From the NCBI RefSeq assembly GCF_900169165.1, contig NZ_FXYY01000006.1:103048-167047 (forward strand): 64,000 nt of DNA. Reading direction: 5' to 3'. The stretch's first letter is position 1, and each line of letters opens with the position of its first letter. The notes under the pieces were generated by a model. The model ran no database searches. It was not told where the DNA came from and saw only the letters and a program-made list of their open reading frames with translations. Below are positions 16,947-26,624 of the stretch, piece by piece. The position numbers and the translations under genes are program-made. This DNA comes from Brevibacterium linens ATCC 9172. GTDB taxonomy: Bacteria; Actinomycetota; Actinomycetes; Actinomycetales; Brevibacteriaceae.

Positions 16947-18326
16947 TCAAGCGGGCACGAGATGCCTGTCCGCGTCCACCTCGGCGAGGGTCTTCTTGCC
17001 CATGCTGCGGGCGAGGATGAGGGTCGGGACTCCGGCGACGATGATGACGACGGTGGCGTAGATCGCCGGCGCCAGCGTGATGCCCGTCGACGACATGAGT
17101 GCCGTGGCGATGAGCGGTGAGAGCCCGCCGAACAGGACGGTGGCGACGTTGTAGCCGATCGCCATACCGGAGAAGCGGCTCGTGCCGGTGAACTGCTCGG
17201 GGACCATGGCGGCCGCCACCGCGCTCCATCCGGCCGCCGGGATCGCGAGGAACGCCGATCCTGCGATCGCGATGCCTGCGGACTGATTGGACAGCAGCAC
17301 ATACGCGGGAATCGTGGTGAAGACGAAGACGACCATGAGTGCCGCCAGGGCAGGTTTGCGCCCGAACTTGTCCGAGGCGAGGCCGAAGAACGGGGTGACG
17401 ACGATGGCGACGACAGCCGCAACCGTGCCCAGTGCCAGGGAACCGGAGTTCGGGACCTTCGCCACCTCTTCGATGTAGGTGGGCACATAGGTGATGTTGA
17501 GGAAGTAGCTGACCGAGCCGATCGACGAGATGAGGAAGGCGACGAGGATCGCCCGCGGCTGCTCGAGGATCGCGGTGATGAGCGGGGAGCGTTCGAGACC
17601 GACGTCCTTCTTGCCTTTGTTGTCCTTCTCCGCCTGCTGCAGCCGTTTGAAGGTCTCGGTCTCCTCCATCATCGATCGAAGCGGAACCATGATGATGGCA
17701 AGCACGGCGCCGAGGACGAACAGCAGCCGCCAGCCCCAGGAATCCATCGCCTCGGGAGAGAGCGTATTCGCCAGCAGGGCACCGGATCCCACGGCCAGAA
17801 GCGCGCCGACCTCGCTGTTGGCCGCGGCCCAGCTGGCAGCCAATCCGCGCTTTCCCGGTCCCGCCGATTCCATGAGGAAGACCATGATGCCGGTGTACTC
17901 GGCACCGACGGAGAATCCGGACAGGCAGCGCAGGGCGACCATGAGGACGCCGGCCCAGATGCCGATCGTGTCGTAGTTCGGGATCACCGCGATCCCGAGC
18001 ATGGAGATCGCCATGAGGACCGCGGAGATGATGAGCGTCGAACGACGTCCGATCCGATCACCGAGGTGACCGAAGACCATCGCGCCCAAGGGCCGGAAGA
18101 GGAATCCCGCCGCACCGACTCCGAGGGTCAGCAGCAGCGAATCCGTCTGGTCGCCGAAGAATTCCTTGGTCAGGGTCGTGGCGACATAGAAGAAGATCGA
18201 GAAGTCGTACCATTCGACGACGGTGCCGAAGGCGGCGACGAACATCGACCTGCGCCGGCCTCTCTCCCGCTCTCGACTGCCTGCGTGGGCGTGTGATGCG
18301 GGATGATTCCGATCCGACGCTGTCAT
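16947..18326 (-). CDS. MFS metabolite:H+ symporter (MHS family)
   Basis: A 459-residue transporter of the same family as the gene at 723-2081, with GTVVEWYDFSIFFYV near the N-terminus, GHLGDRIGRRST between helices 2 and 3, and about 12 hydrophobic helices. The first ~28 residues are polar and rich in Arg and His (SREREREG-like), so a later start is possible, although no better site is visible. Transport of an organic acid or osmolyte with protons is expected. No neighbouring enzyme indicates the substrate. Confidence 0.87.
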   Translation of the reverse strand: MTASDRNHPASHAHAGSRERERGRRRSMFVAAFGTVVEWYDFSIFFYVATTLTKEFFGDQTDSLLLTLGVGAAGFLFRPLGAMVFGHLGDRIGRRSTLIISAVLMAISMLGIAVIPNYDTIGIWAGVLMVALRCLSGFSVGAEYTGIMVFLMESAGPGKRGLAASWAAANSEVGALLAVGSGALLANTLSPEAMDSWGWRLLFVLGAVLAIIMVPLRSMMEETETFKRLQQAEKDNKGKKDVGLERSPLITAILEQPRAILVAFLISSIGSVSYFLNITYVPTYIEEVAKVPNSGSLALGTVAAVVAIVVTPFFGLASDKFGRKPALAALMVVFVFTTIPAYVLLSNQSAGIAIAGSAFLAIPAAGWSAVAAAMVPEQFTGTSRFSGMAIGYNVATVLFGGLSPLIATALMSSTGITLAPAIYATVVIIVAGVPTLILARSMGKKTLAEVDADRHLVPA

Positions 18327-18451
18327 TCCCCGAGCGTACCAGCACGTTCGGACATGGGATACCGCCGAGGATGTCGGCAGTGATTGCGCCGCACATGTCG
18401 GCAGTCGACGCCAACCGGAATTATATTACTGACTGGTAGCATATTGGGGCA

Positions 18452-19357
18452 GTGGTGATTACCCTGAAAGATATGGACTCACTTCTCAAGCAGGACGTGC
18501 GCATCCCGGTGTCGAGCCGGTCCGGTTCCAGCGATCTCGTAGGACATCTCTTCCTCCCCGCAGCCGACCCGCACGCGGTGCTGACGATCCACCCGGCCAC
18601 CGCGACTCCCGAACGCTTCTACTTCTCCTTCGCCGAGGCGGCGGCTGCCCGTGGGTTCGCCGTGGTCACCTACGGCTTCCGCGGTGTCGGTGACCGGAGG
18701 GCGGCTCGCACCCATCGGCACATCCGCATGCGCGACTGGATCTGCGAGGATGTGGCGGCCGCGGGCGCCTGGGCGGAGGAGAGGTTCCCTGATCTGCCGC
18801 ATACGGCGTTGGGCCACAGCCTCGGCGGGCACGCCCTGCTCCTGGGCAGCGGCGGTCAGCGGCTGTGCGGAATCGTCACAATCGCCACAGCGATGGTGGC
18901 GGCCCGCAGCATCGCGCCCCGCAGCGAGCGCTGGCGAGTGGAAGTCGGCCTCGGAGTCTTCGGCAGGGTGGCCACACGAGTGTGCGGGTATATGCCCGCC
19001 AGCCGAGTCGGACTCGGCGAGGACATCCCCGCCGCCGCCCTCTACGAGTGGACGGACTGGCTGCGCCGTCCCCACTTCTTCTTCGATGACCCGAGTTTCG
19101 ACGCCGAGGCACGCGCCGCCCGACTGCGCACACCTGTTCTCGCCGTCGGCACCTCCGACGATCCGTGGGCGACAGATGCCTTCATCGATGCGCTCACCGA
19201 CCGCCTGCGACTGGCCCCGGTGACCCGTCGCACTGTCGACCCGACAGAACTCGACGCGACGAGCATCGGCCATCACGGTCTCATGCGCCGATCCGTCGCC
19301 GCAGACGCCTGGCCGGAGATCCTCGACTGGCTCGAGATGAGAGCAGCCGAAGAATAG
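18452..19357 (+). CDS. Alpha/beta hydrolase
   Basis: A 301-residue cytoplasmic hydrolase with the nucleophile motif GHSLGG, an oxyanion-side segment LTIHPATATPERFY, a late Asp region (AVGTSDDPWATDAF) and a candidate catalytic His in SIGHHGLMRR. It belongs to the serine aminopeptidase/YheT-like group. The start is GTG at 18452 or 18455. No ribosome site is visible, and a CATATT element lies 7 bases upstream, so a leaderless transcript is likely. Its TAG stop is the first three bases of a family 2 palindrome. The substrate is unknown. Confidence 0.75.
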   Translation: MVITLKDMDSLLKQDVRIPVSSRSGSSDLVGHLFLPAADPHAVLTIHPATATPERFYFSFAEAAAARGFAVVTYGFRGVGDRRAARTHRHIRMRDWICEDVAAAGAWAEERFPDLPHTALGHSLGGHALLLGSGGQRLCGIVTIATAMVAARSIAPRSERWRVEVGLGVFGRVATRVCGYMPASRVGLGEDIPAAALYEWTDWLRRPHFFFDDPSFDAEARAARLRTPVLAVGTSDDPWATDAFIDALTDRLRLAPVTRRTVDPTELDATSIGHHGLMRRSVAADAWPEILDWLEMRAAEE

Positions 19358-19404
19358 GTCACCATCGGAGACTTTCCGCGCCCAGAATTATCCGTTTGCG
19401 ACCA
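19355..19404. repeat. Degenerate copy of palindrome family 2
   Basis: TAGGTCACCATCGGA is followed by GACTTTCCGCGCCC and a decayed right arm AGAATTATCCGTTTGCGACC. The left half matches the intact elements at 23668 and 48119. The TAG is also the stop codon of the hydrolase gene, so the element may have fixed that gene's end. Confidence 0.6.
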
Positions 19405-19426
19405 CTTCTCGACTGACGCTGCGCCC

Positions 19427-20797
19427 TCAGCTGCGGCTGAGACCGAACAGCGAGTCGGTGAAGCGGTTGCCGAACATGGCCGCCGGATCCAGACGGGCCC
19501 GCAGCTCGCAGAAGTCCGCGAATCGCGGATAGAACTCGTTCAGGTCGGCGGCCGTGCGGGTGTGGATCTTGCCCCAGTGCGGTCGGCCACCGTGCCGGCA
19601 GACGATCTCTTCGACGACGCGAAAGTACTCGGCGAAGTCCTCCTTGATGAAGCGGTGGACGGCGATGTACATCGTCTCCCGTCCCGTCGCCGTCGACAGC
19701 GGCACATCATCGGCGGCGGCGCACCTGACCTCGAGGGGGAATGAGATCGCCCACCCCTTGGCCTCGATGGCGCCTCGGATCTCCCGGATCGCCTCGGGTC
19801 CGGAGTCGAAGGGCAGGGCGTACTCCATCTCGTTGAACCGCACCCGCCGTGGGGTGACGAACACATCGTGGCCCGGTGCCCGGTACGTCCGGTCTGCCAC
19901 GACGGACTGGGCGACGCGATTGATCGAGGGCACCACGCCCGGGACCTTCGCCCCGAGCTCGACGGCCAACCGGAGCGCTCCGTTCTCCACCACCTCTTTG
20001 TCGAGGAGGTTGAGCCACCGGTTGCGCACCCCCGCCTCGGCGAGGTGGCCCGGCCCGGCCTGCCCCGGTTCCACCCGGGTGTTCGTCTTCGTCAGCACCG
20101 AATCGGTGTGCGGGAACCAGTAGAACTCGAAATGGTCGGCCCCGCGCATCCTCTCGGTCAGCCCGTCGAGGAGCTCGTCGAATCCGGCGACCTTCTCCTC
20201 GGCGATGAGGTCGAAGGCCGGCACGCACTGGAGTTCGACTTCGGTGATAATACCGAGAACGCCGAGGCTGACCCGTGCAAGGTCGAAGACCTCCGGTTCC
20301 GACTCCGCCGACAGCTCCCGCACCTGCCCGTCGGGGCCCATCAGGCTCAGCCCGGTGACGGTCCCGGCGAACCCGGTGAAGCCGATTCCGGTGCCGTGCG
20401 TGCTCGTCGAGATCGCGCCCGCCAGGGCCTGCGGATTGACGTCGCCCTGATTCTCCAGGGCCAGACCGTAGGGTGCGAGCAGGGCGGGAATGTCCCGCAG
20501 CCGGGTGCCGGCGGCGAAGCGCACCCGCTTGCGCTCCTCGTCGACGGCGATGATGCCGGAGAGTCCGTCGAGGTTGACCATGACATCGTCGCCGGCGGCA
20601 ACCGGGGTGAACGAATGCCCGGCCCCGACGACCCGCAGACGGTCCCCCGCCGCCGCAGCGGCCGTGACGATGCCCGATAGCTCCTCCGTCGAGGTGGGAC
20701 GTGAGAATGTGTGCGGATGTGCATGGACGTGACCGGCCCAGTTCCGGAATCTCTGCCGACCGGACCGGTCGCCTCGTCGCGGCTGCACGTCTCTCAC
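19427..20797 (-). CDS. FAD-linked sugar-lactone oxidase (D-arabinono-1,4-lactone oxidase family)
   Basis: A 456-residue flavoprotein of the vanillyl-alcohol/gulonolactone oxidase type. The FAD-binding half has GAGHSFTPVAAGDD and GDVNPQALAGAISTSTHGTG. The C-terminal ALO domain has GGRPHWGKIHTR and ends with LDPAAMFGNRFTDSLF. It would oxidise an aldonolactone or related sugar acid. Its start overlaps the preceding stop by four bases (ATGA), so it is coupled to the PLP enzyme upstream. The real substrate pair of this operon is unknown. Confidence 0.85.
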   Translation of the reverse strand: MRDVQPRRGDRSGRQRFRNWAGHVHAHPHTFSRPTSTEELSGIVTAAAAAGDRLRVVGAGHSFTPVAAGDDVMVNLDGLSGIIAVDEERKRVRFAAGTRLRDIPALLAPYGLALENQGDVNPQALAGAISTSTHGTGIGFTGFAGTVTGLSLMGPDGQVRELSAESEPEVFDLARVSLGVLGIITEVELQCVPAFDLIAEEKVAGFDELLDGLTERMRGADHFEFYWFPHTDSVLTKTNTRVEPGQAGPGHLAEAGVRNRWLNLLDKEVVENGALRLAVELGAKVPGVVPSINRVAQSVVADRTYRAPGHDVFVTPRRVRFNEMEYALPFDSGPEAIREIRGAIEAKGWAISFPLEVRCAAADDVPLSTATGRETMYIAVHRFIKEDFAEYFRVVEEIVCRHGGRPHWGKIHTRTAADLNEFYPRFADFCELRARLDPAAMFGNRFTDSLFGLSRS

Positions 20798-21993
20798 AGC
20801 ACGAGCCCCTCTCCTCGATAGGTTGTCCAGGCATCGCGGATGCGGCCCTGAGACACGATCTGGAAGTCGTTGAAATGTTCGGCCAGCTCACCGGCCTTCG
20901 CGTGCCGGAACCACACGAGGTCGCCGATGCGCAGCGAGTCCGTGCCGGGCCCGGTCAGTGGCGTCTGCACCTCTCCGGGCCCCTCGAGGCCGGAGTATTC
21001 GAGGCCCGGCGGCCAGGCGATCGTCGGCAGACGGTCGGGGCCGGGGACTCCCGAGGCGATGAATCCGCCCTTGAAGACCGTCACCCAGCCGGGCCCGGGC
21101 CTGCGCACGACGGGAGTGACGAAGTATGCGGCGGGCCGGTGCCGGAAGTGCGTATAGCCGTCGAAGAGTCCCGGGGAGAAGAGGCCGGATCCGGCGGCGA
21201 GTTCGGTCAGAGTGCCTTCGACGGAGCTGGATTCGAACGAGCCGGTTCCCCCGCCGTTGACGAATTCGAGGTCGGCGACCTCTCTGACGGCGGCGATGAC
21301 GGCGGCTCGTCGTTCGGCGAGTTCGGCGATCGAGGCTCTCTGCATGAGCCGCACGATCGCCTGCCGAGCTGTTCGTCCGGCGTCGGCGGTGCCAGCGATC
21401 TGCCCCTCGTAGAACATCATCCCGACGAGGTCGAACCCGGGCCGGGCCGCGACCTGGCGGGCGAGCGCGACGGCCGCTCGCCCATCCCGAATCGGTGAGC
21501 GCCTGGCCCCGATATGGACGCGGTCGCCCAACCAGGATTCGGCCGGGCGAAAGGAGGAGTCGACGTCGATGCACACCCGCACCGAGGCGGCGCCCGCCTC
21601 GGCGAGGGATCTGCGGACGTCGTCGATGATGTCGAGGTGGTCCACGGAGTCGATCATCACGGTGATGTTCGACCGCGCTCCCGCCTCGGCGACCATCCGG
21701 GTCAGGGCCGGCCGGTCGAGGCTGGGATAGCCGATGACGATGTCGCGGACACCGCGGGCATGGAGGGACAGCGCCTCGGGAACGGAGAAGGCGAGCACGC
21801 CGGAATAGGCGGGATGGGCGAGCGCTCGGTCGATGGCCGCGGGCACACGCAGGGACTTCGTGGCCAGCCGGATCGGCAGTCCGCGAGCGCGCTGAGCCAG
21901 GGCATCGAGGTTCTCGTCGAAGGCGTCGAGATCGACGACGGCGGTGGGTGCACAGGTCCCTTTCAGCGCACGCCGGAGTCCACTCGAAACCAT
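20794..21993 (-). CDS. PLP-dependent enzyme, alanine racemase N-domain / D-threonine aldolase-like
   Basis: A 399-residue fold-type III PLP enzyme of the DSD1/D-threonine aldolase group (often named amino acid deaminase/aldolase). The PLP lysine lies in RLATKSLRVPAAI, and later segments FVNGGGTGSFE and GSGLFSPGLFDGY fit the family. D-amino acid breakdown is the likely role. It is first in a two-gene operon with a lactone oxidase and starts 49 bases from the divergent aldehyde dehydrogenase gene, so the two promoters must overlap. No strong ribosome site precedes its ATG. Confidence 0.8.
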   Translation of the reverse strand: MVSSGLRRALKGTCAPTAVVDLDAFDENLDALAQRARGLPIRLATKSLRVPAAIDRALAHPAYSGVLAFSVPEALSLHARGVRDIVIGYPSLDRPALTRMVAEAGARSNITVMIDSVDHLDIIDDVRRSLAEAGAASVRVCIDVDSSFRPAESWLGDRVHIGARRSPIRDGRAAVALARQVAARPGFDLVGMMFYEGQIAGTADAGRTARQAIVRLMQRASIAELAERRAAVIAAVREVADLEFVNGGGTGSFESSSVEGTLTELAAGSGLFSPGLFDGYTHFRHRPAAYFVTPVVRRPGPGWVTVFKGGFIASGVPGPDRLPTIAWPPGLEYSGLEGPGEVQTPLTGPGTDSLRIGDLVWFRHAKAGELAEHFNDFQIVSQGRIRDAWTTYRGEGLVL

Positions 21994-22042
21994 ATTCGGT
22001 AGTCTAGCCTGCGATGACCTACGTCACATGGTTAGGAAGCCG

Positions 22043-23644
22043 ATGAGAACAGAGACCAGCGCCCGCACCTCCGAAGCAGGCACCGCGCAGACCGCGTCCG
22101 CGCATGTCACCGCGGCACTGCGGGACTTCCTCGACACCGATCCGTATGCCGATGCCTCCGGTTCGGGCGAGGTGATGCGCGGCGTCGAACCGTTCACCGG
22201 CCAGGAGGTCGACCGGTTCGCCCGGAACACTCCCGACGACATCGAGGCCGCCTACGCCACGGCCCGCATCGCAGGCGAAGCATGGGCCGCCCAGTCGGTT
22301 CAGCACCGGGCGAAGGTGCTCACTCGACTGCATGCCGCTCTGGTCCGGAATGAGGATCTGCTCCTCGACATCATCCAGTACGAGACCGGCAAGGCCCGCA
22401 TCCACGCCTATGACGAGATCCTCGATACCTTCAATGTGCTCCGCCACTACGGGGTGATGGCCGCCCGGTATCTGCGTCCCGAACGTCGCCGCGGGGCGAT
22501 CCCCGTGCTCACCCGCACCGAGGTCACGCGCACCCCGCTGGGCGTGATCGGGTTCATCACACCGTGGAACTACCCGCTGACCTTGGGTGCGACCGACCTG
22601 TTCGCGGCCCTGACCGCCGGCAACGCCGTCGTCCACAAACCCGATTCGACGACGACGCTGACCTCGGTGTTCATGCGCAGGCTGGCCATCGCCGCGGGTC
22701 TGCCCGCCGAGGTGTGGCAGCTCGTGCCCGGCCCGTCCTCCGAGGTCGGACCTGCACTCATGGCCGGTGCCGACGGAATCTCGTTCACCGGGTCGACGGC
22801 CGCGGGACGGTCGATCGCCGCCGAGGCGGGGCAGCGTCTGCTCCCGGCCACGCTCGAGCTCGGGGGCAAGAATCCGCTGATCGTGGCCGCCGATGCGGAT
22901 CTGGAGAAGGCCGTCGAGGGCGCCGTGCGCGGATCGTTCTCCTCGGCCGGGCAGCTGTGCATCTCGATCGAGCGCATCTACGTCCACGAAGACCTCTATG
23001 AGACCTTCTGCGCCCATTTCGCCGAGGCGGCCCGCGCCCACCGTCTCAGCGCGGAGTTCGAGTACGGCCCGGACATGGGCACCCTGGCAGGGCCGAAGCA
23101 GCTCGAGACGATCACCAAGCATGTCGAACAGGCCCGCAGCGCGGGCGCCACGGTGCTCGCCGGCGGACACCCGGTGCCCGATCTCGGCCCCTACTTCTAC
23201 GCCCCGACCGTGCTCACGGATGTTCCCGCGGCGGCCGAGCTGCATCGCGAGGAGACCTTCGGTCCCGTCGTCTCCGTCTATTCGGTACCGTCGGACGCCG
23301 CGGCTATCGCTGCGGCCAATGACAGCGACTACGGACTCTCGGCGTCTGTATACTCTCGTTCCCATGGGCGTGAGATCGCGCGGCTGGTCGAGGCCGGCAT
23401 GGTCAATGTCAATGAGGTCTACCCGGCCAGCTGGGGGTCCATCGACGCTCCGGCCGGCGGAGTCAAGGCCTCAGGCATGGGCCACCGGCACGGACCCGAG
23501 GGCCTCTTCCAATTCATGCACTCGCACACGATCGCGCAGCAGCGCCTCCACCCGATCGCACCGGCCGGTCCTCTCGATCAGAAGACGTTCGCGAAGGCCA
23601 TGACCGGCGCGCTTCAGGTGATGCGGTCTCTGCGCATGAGATAG
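22043..23644 (+). CDS. gabD2: Succinate-semialdehyde dehydrogenase (GabD2-like aldehyde dehydrogenase)
   Basis: A 533-residue NAD(P)-dependent aldehyde dehydrogenase. The motifs FITPWNYPLTLG (coenzyme site), FTGSTAAGR, LELGGKNP (catalytic Glu) and GQLCISIERIYV (catalytic Cys) are all present. Length and C-terminal GHRHGPEGLFQFMHSHTIA match the mycobacterial GabD2 type (recalled). It would turn succinic semialdehyde to succinate. I chose the ATG at 22043 because TTAGGAAG precedes it; the frame is open further upstream into the divergent gene. Substrate preference is inferred. Confidence 0.85.
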   Translation: MRTETSARTSEAGTAQTASAHVTAALRDFLDTDPYADASGSGEVMRGVEPFTGQEVDRFARNTPDDIEAAYATARIAGEAWAAQSVQHRAKVLTRLHAALVRNEDLLLDIIQYETGKARIHAYDEILDTFNVLRHYGVMAARYLRPERRRGAIPVLTRTEVTRTPLGVIGFITPWNYPLTLGATDLFAALTAGNAVVHKPDSTTTLTSVFMRRLAIAAGLPAEVWQLVPGPSSEVGPALMAGADGISFTGSTAAGRSIAAEAGQRLLPATLELGGKNPLIVAADADLEKAVEGAVRGSFSSAGQLCISIERIYVHEDLYETFCAHFAEAARAHRLSAEFEYGPDMGTLAGPKQLETITKHVEQARSAGATVLAGGHPVPDLGPYFYAPTVLTDVPAAAELHREETFGPVVSVYSVPSDAAAIAAANDSDYGLSASVYSRSHGREIARLVEAGMVNVNEVYPASWGSIDAPAGGVKASGMGHRHGPEGLFQFMHSHTIAQQRLHPIAPAGPLDQKTFAKAMTGALQVMRSLRMR

Positions 23645-23667
23645 GGCGGCGGCCTTCACCGGCGAAT

Positions 23668-23720
23668 ATAGGTCACCACCGGATACTTCTGGCGCCGAAA
23701 AGTATCCGATGGTGACCTAT
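23668..23720. repeat. Palindrome family 2, intact copy
   Basis: The arms 23668-23688 and 23700-23720 match in 20 of 21 positions, with sequence ATAGGTCACC...GGATACTT and its complement around CTGGCGCCGAA. It lies between two convergent genes. The same element occurs at 48119-48165 and, decayed, at 19355-19404. Confidence 0.75.
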
Positions 23721-23826
23721 GTTTCGGACCGATTGTCCCATTGCGACCTATTCTCCTGCCCGGGCCGGCCGCAGGAGGAGCCCTGCGGCGTCGGGCAAGG
23801 CTCAGTTGACAGCTGAGCAGTGGGAC

Positions 23827-25776
23827 TCAGCTGACGGAATCGAAGAATTCGTGCGCCACCGGTACGGCCGCCTCGGCGCCGAATCCGCCGTCTTCGACGA
23901 GGACGGCCACGGCCAGATCTCCCTGGAACCCGGCGAACCACGAATGTGTGCGCGGCGGGGTCTCCTCGCCGTATTCGGCCGTTCCGGTCTTGCCGTGGAC
24001 GGGGTCGCCGGGAACGTCCTTGAGCGCAGTCGCAGTGCCCTCGGTGACGACCTTGCGCATCATCGTCGAGATCTCCTTCGCCGCGTCCGCGTCGAGCGTC
24101 GGGGCATCGCCGTCGCTGCCGTCCTTCGCACCCTGACGGCCGTCGCCGCTCTTCGCCTCGTCGAGCGCCTCACCGAGGACGAGCTGCGGGGCGACCGTCT
24201 CCCCCGCCTCCACCGAGGCGGCCATAGTCGCCACGGCCAGCGGGCTCGCCTGCACCTTGCCCTGACCGATCATCTGCGCGGCGTGGGTGACCTCGTCATC
24301 GTCGGCCGGCACCGAGGCCATCTTCGCGCCGATGGCCGAGGTGTCACCGAGCATGCCGAGCTGGGCGGCGGCCTCGGCCACCTCGTCGCCGGTGACCTTC
24401 TCCGAAGAGGAGACGAAGGCGGTGTTGCAGGAGTGTGCGAAGTCGTCGGCGAAGCTGACGGTGCCGAGCACTTCGTCTTCGGCGTTCTTGAAGCTCTTGC
24501 CGCCGATGTTCACGGTCTTCGGACAGTCGATGTCGTCATCCGGTTTCACCCCGGCGTCGAGGAGTGCCAGGCCAGAGGCGATCTTGAACACGGAACCGGG
24601 AGGGTACTGACCACTCAGCGCTCTGTCCCAGGCCGCTCCTGCCGGGTCGTGGTTGGCCACGGCGAGCACCTGGCCGTCGCTGGGACGGATCGCGACGACG
24701 GCGGCCGGTTTCTTCGCGGCCGCCGCCGCGTCGTCCGCGGCGGTCTGGATATCGACGTCGAGGGTGGTCTCGAGATCCTCACCGTCCTGCGACTCGAAGG
24801 CGTGGAGGCTCGTCAGCTTCGTCTTTCCGCCCTTGTCGTCGGTCGGATCGCCTTTGGCGAAGACTTCGACGCTGCCGGGTCCGCTGAGGCGGGAATCGAA
24901 GGTCTTCTGCAGGCCGGTGCGGCCGACGATGTCACCGGCGATGATCTCGCCCTCGGAGTTCTCGATGTCTTCGGCGCTGGCGGGTCCGGCCGAACCGAGC
25001 GTGGCCTGCGCGAACCCGCGAGACCGGGTCAGAGTCTGGGTGTCCTCGGAAAAGAGCACCCCCGGCAGATCGTGGATGGCGCTCTTGACCGATCTGTAGT
25101 CGTCTTCGCGCAGGGTCACGACGGGGACGAGCTGATTGCCTGCGGCGTCGTCGACGGACTTCTCGAGGTCAGCGGCGTCGAGGTCGAGGGAGTCGACGCC
25201 GTCGTTGAGCCCGCTGACGAGTCGGCCGATGGTGTCGGGCTCCAGGCGATTCGGATGGACGCCGATGTCGATGACCTTCCCCTCTGCCATGAGCACTTCG
25301 CCATCGGCGCCGAGGATCTTCCCGCGTCCGCCCGGATTCGCGCGCAGTGCGAAGCGGCCGCCCTTGCCGAGCTTCGGGTGGACGGCCTGCTCCGTGAGAT
25401 CCGCCCACCAGAAGAGTCCGTTCTTCTCCAGGGGCAGCTGGGAACTGTACTCCCAGGACTCCCCGTCGTTGTTCGCCCAGCTCCAGTCGAGTGTGGCCAC
25501 GGTTCGCCCCTCGACCTCGGTGATGTCGTCGACGGTGACCGACCGCAGGTCGACTCGCTTGCCCAATGCCTTCGTGACCCGGTCGAACAGACTCTGAGCG
25601 AGGTCCTTCTGGTGCCAGACGTCCGAGTTCAGCTGCTCTTCGGCGAGGTCGTGGGCGGCGGCCTCGGCTGCCGACGACTTCGTCATCGGAAGCCGGAAGA
25701 GCGCGAAGACCCCGGCGCCGAGCAGCAGAACGAGGACGAGTGCGACGGCCAGCCAGACCCGGGACTTCTTCGACAT
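23827..25776 (-). CDS. Class B penicillin-binding protein with NTF2-like N-domain
   Basis: A 649-residue bitopic transpeptidase that cross-links peptidoglycan outside the cell. One N-terminal helix (SRVWLAVALVLVLLLGAGVF) is followed by an NTF2-like MecA N-terminal domain, a dimerisation region and the transpeptidase domain. The active-site motifs are SVFK (in QYPPGSVFKIASG), SCN (in FAHSCNTAF) and KTGTAE. The NTF2-like domain is the kind found in low-affinity PBPs and in actinobacterial PbpA-like proteins. The ATG at 25776 follows GAGGATGG. A small hairpin, CAGCTGAG/CTCAGCTG, covers the stop codon. Confidence 0.9.
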   Translation of the reverse strand: MSKKSRVWLAVALVLVLLLGAGVFALFRLPMTKSSAAEAAAHDLAEEQLNSDVWHQKDLAQSLFDRVTKALGKRVDLRSVTVDDITEVEGRTVATLDWSWANNDGESWEYSSQLPLEKNGLFWWADLTEQAVHPKLGKGGRFALRANPGGRGKILGADGEVLMAEGKVIDIGVHPNRLEPDTIGRLVSGLNDGVDSLDLDAADLEKSVDDAAGNQLVPVVTLREDDYRSVKSAIHDLPGVLFSEDTQTLTRSRGFAQATLGSAGPASAEDIENSEGEIIAGDIVGRTGLQKTFDSRLSGPGSVEVFAKGDPTDDKGGKTKLTSLHAFESQDGEDLETTLDVDIQTAADDAAAAAKKPAAVVAIRPSDGQVLAVANHDPAGAAWDRALSGQYPPGSVFKIASGLALLDAGVKPDDDIDCPKTVNIGGKSFKNAEDEVLGTVSFADDFAHSCNTAFVSSSEKVTGDEVAEAAAQLGMLGDTSAIGAKMASVPADDDEVTHAAQMIGQGKVQASPLAVATMAASVEAGETVAPQLVLGEALDEAKSGDGRQGAKDGSDGDAPTLDADAAKEISTMMRKVVTEGTATALKDVPGDPVHGKTGTAEYGEETPPRTHSWFAGFQGDLAVAVLVEDGGFGAEAAVPVAHEFFDSVS

Positions 25777-25834
25777 GGGACCATCCTCTACCGAGAGGTG
25801 TCCGATGTCCATTGCGCTGAGCCGAGACCGCCGG

Positions 25835-26569
25835 TCAGCCTGCGTCGGGGACGACGGTGTATTCGAGGACGGGACGTCCGGCCGAACCGTACCGGGGACG
25901 CCGCTCGAGCATGCCGGCGTCGGCCATGGATTCGAGATAGCGACGAGCGGTGACTCGGGAGACGCCGAGGCCTTCGGCCAACTCGGCCGCGGACTGACCC
26001 GGGTTCTCGTTGAGCAGCTTCTTCACCTCGGCCTGGACCGCATCGGGCACGCCCTTCGCAGTCGCTGCCACGGTGTGGGTGCGCAGAGCCGAGATCGCCT
26101 TGTCGACCTCGGTCTGGGTGACCTCGCCGTCGTTCGAATCCCCGCCGAGGCGGTTGCGGAAGGACGAATATGCCTCGAGTTTGGATTTGAAGACGGGGAA
26201 GGTGAAGGGCTTGATGATGTACTGGGCGACCCCATAGGACAGAGCCTCCTGCACGATCTGCATGTCGCGGGCCGCGGTGACGGCGATGATGTCGACGTCG
26301 ACGCGCTGACCGCGGATGCCACGGCAGACCTGGAGTCCGTGCCCGTCGGGCAGGTTCATATCGAGGAGGACGAGGTGGATGCCGGAGGACTCGAGGCCGT
26401 AGATCTGCCCCGTGACAGCAGCCATCGCCTGGGTGGCGTTCTTCGCCACTCCCGCGACGTGATAGCCGTCGATGCGGTCGATGTACTTCGCGTGAGCACG
26501 GGCGGCGACCACCTCGTCCTCGACGACGAGCACACCGATGCTCGATTCAGGCGTAGTTGTGTCCGACAT
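25835..26569 (-). CDS. CitB/DcuR-type response regulator
   Basis: A 244-residue regulator with an N-terminal receiver domain (phosphoacceptor D70 in VLLDMNLP; conserved Lys in YIIKPF) and a C-terminal helix-turn-helix (SAAELAEGLGVSRVTARRYL) typical of the CitB family. It is encoded 55 bases downstream of the CitA-like kinase. The pair would sense a C4-dicarboxylate or citrate and control its transport. No transporter gene is adjacent, although MHS symporters occur elsewhere in the window. Confidence 0.9.
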   Translation of the reverse strand: MSDTTTPESSIGVLVVEDEVVAARAHAKYIDRIDGYHVAGVAKNATQAMAAVTGQIYGLESSGIHLVLLDMNLPDGHGLQVCRGIRGQRVDVDIIAVTAARDMQIVQEALSYGVAQYIIKPFTFPVFKSKLEAYSSFRNRLGGDSNDGEVTQTEVDKAISALRTHTVAATAKGVPDAVQAEVKKLLNENPGQSAAELAEGLGVSRVTARRYLESMADAGMLERRPRYGSAGRPVLEYTVVPDAG

Positions 26570-26624
26570 GCCGCCAGTCTATCTTCACCTGTTTGACAGC
26601 GCCCTGGATCGTGTTGCAGTCCCG

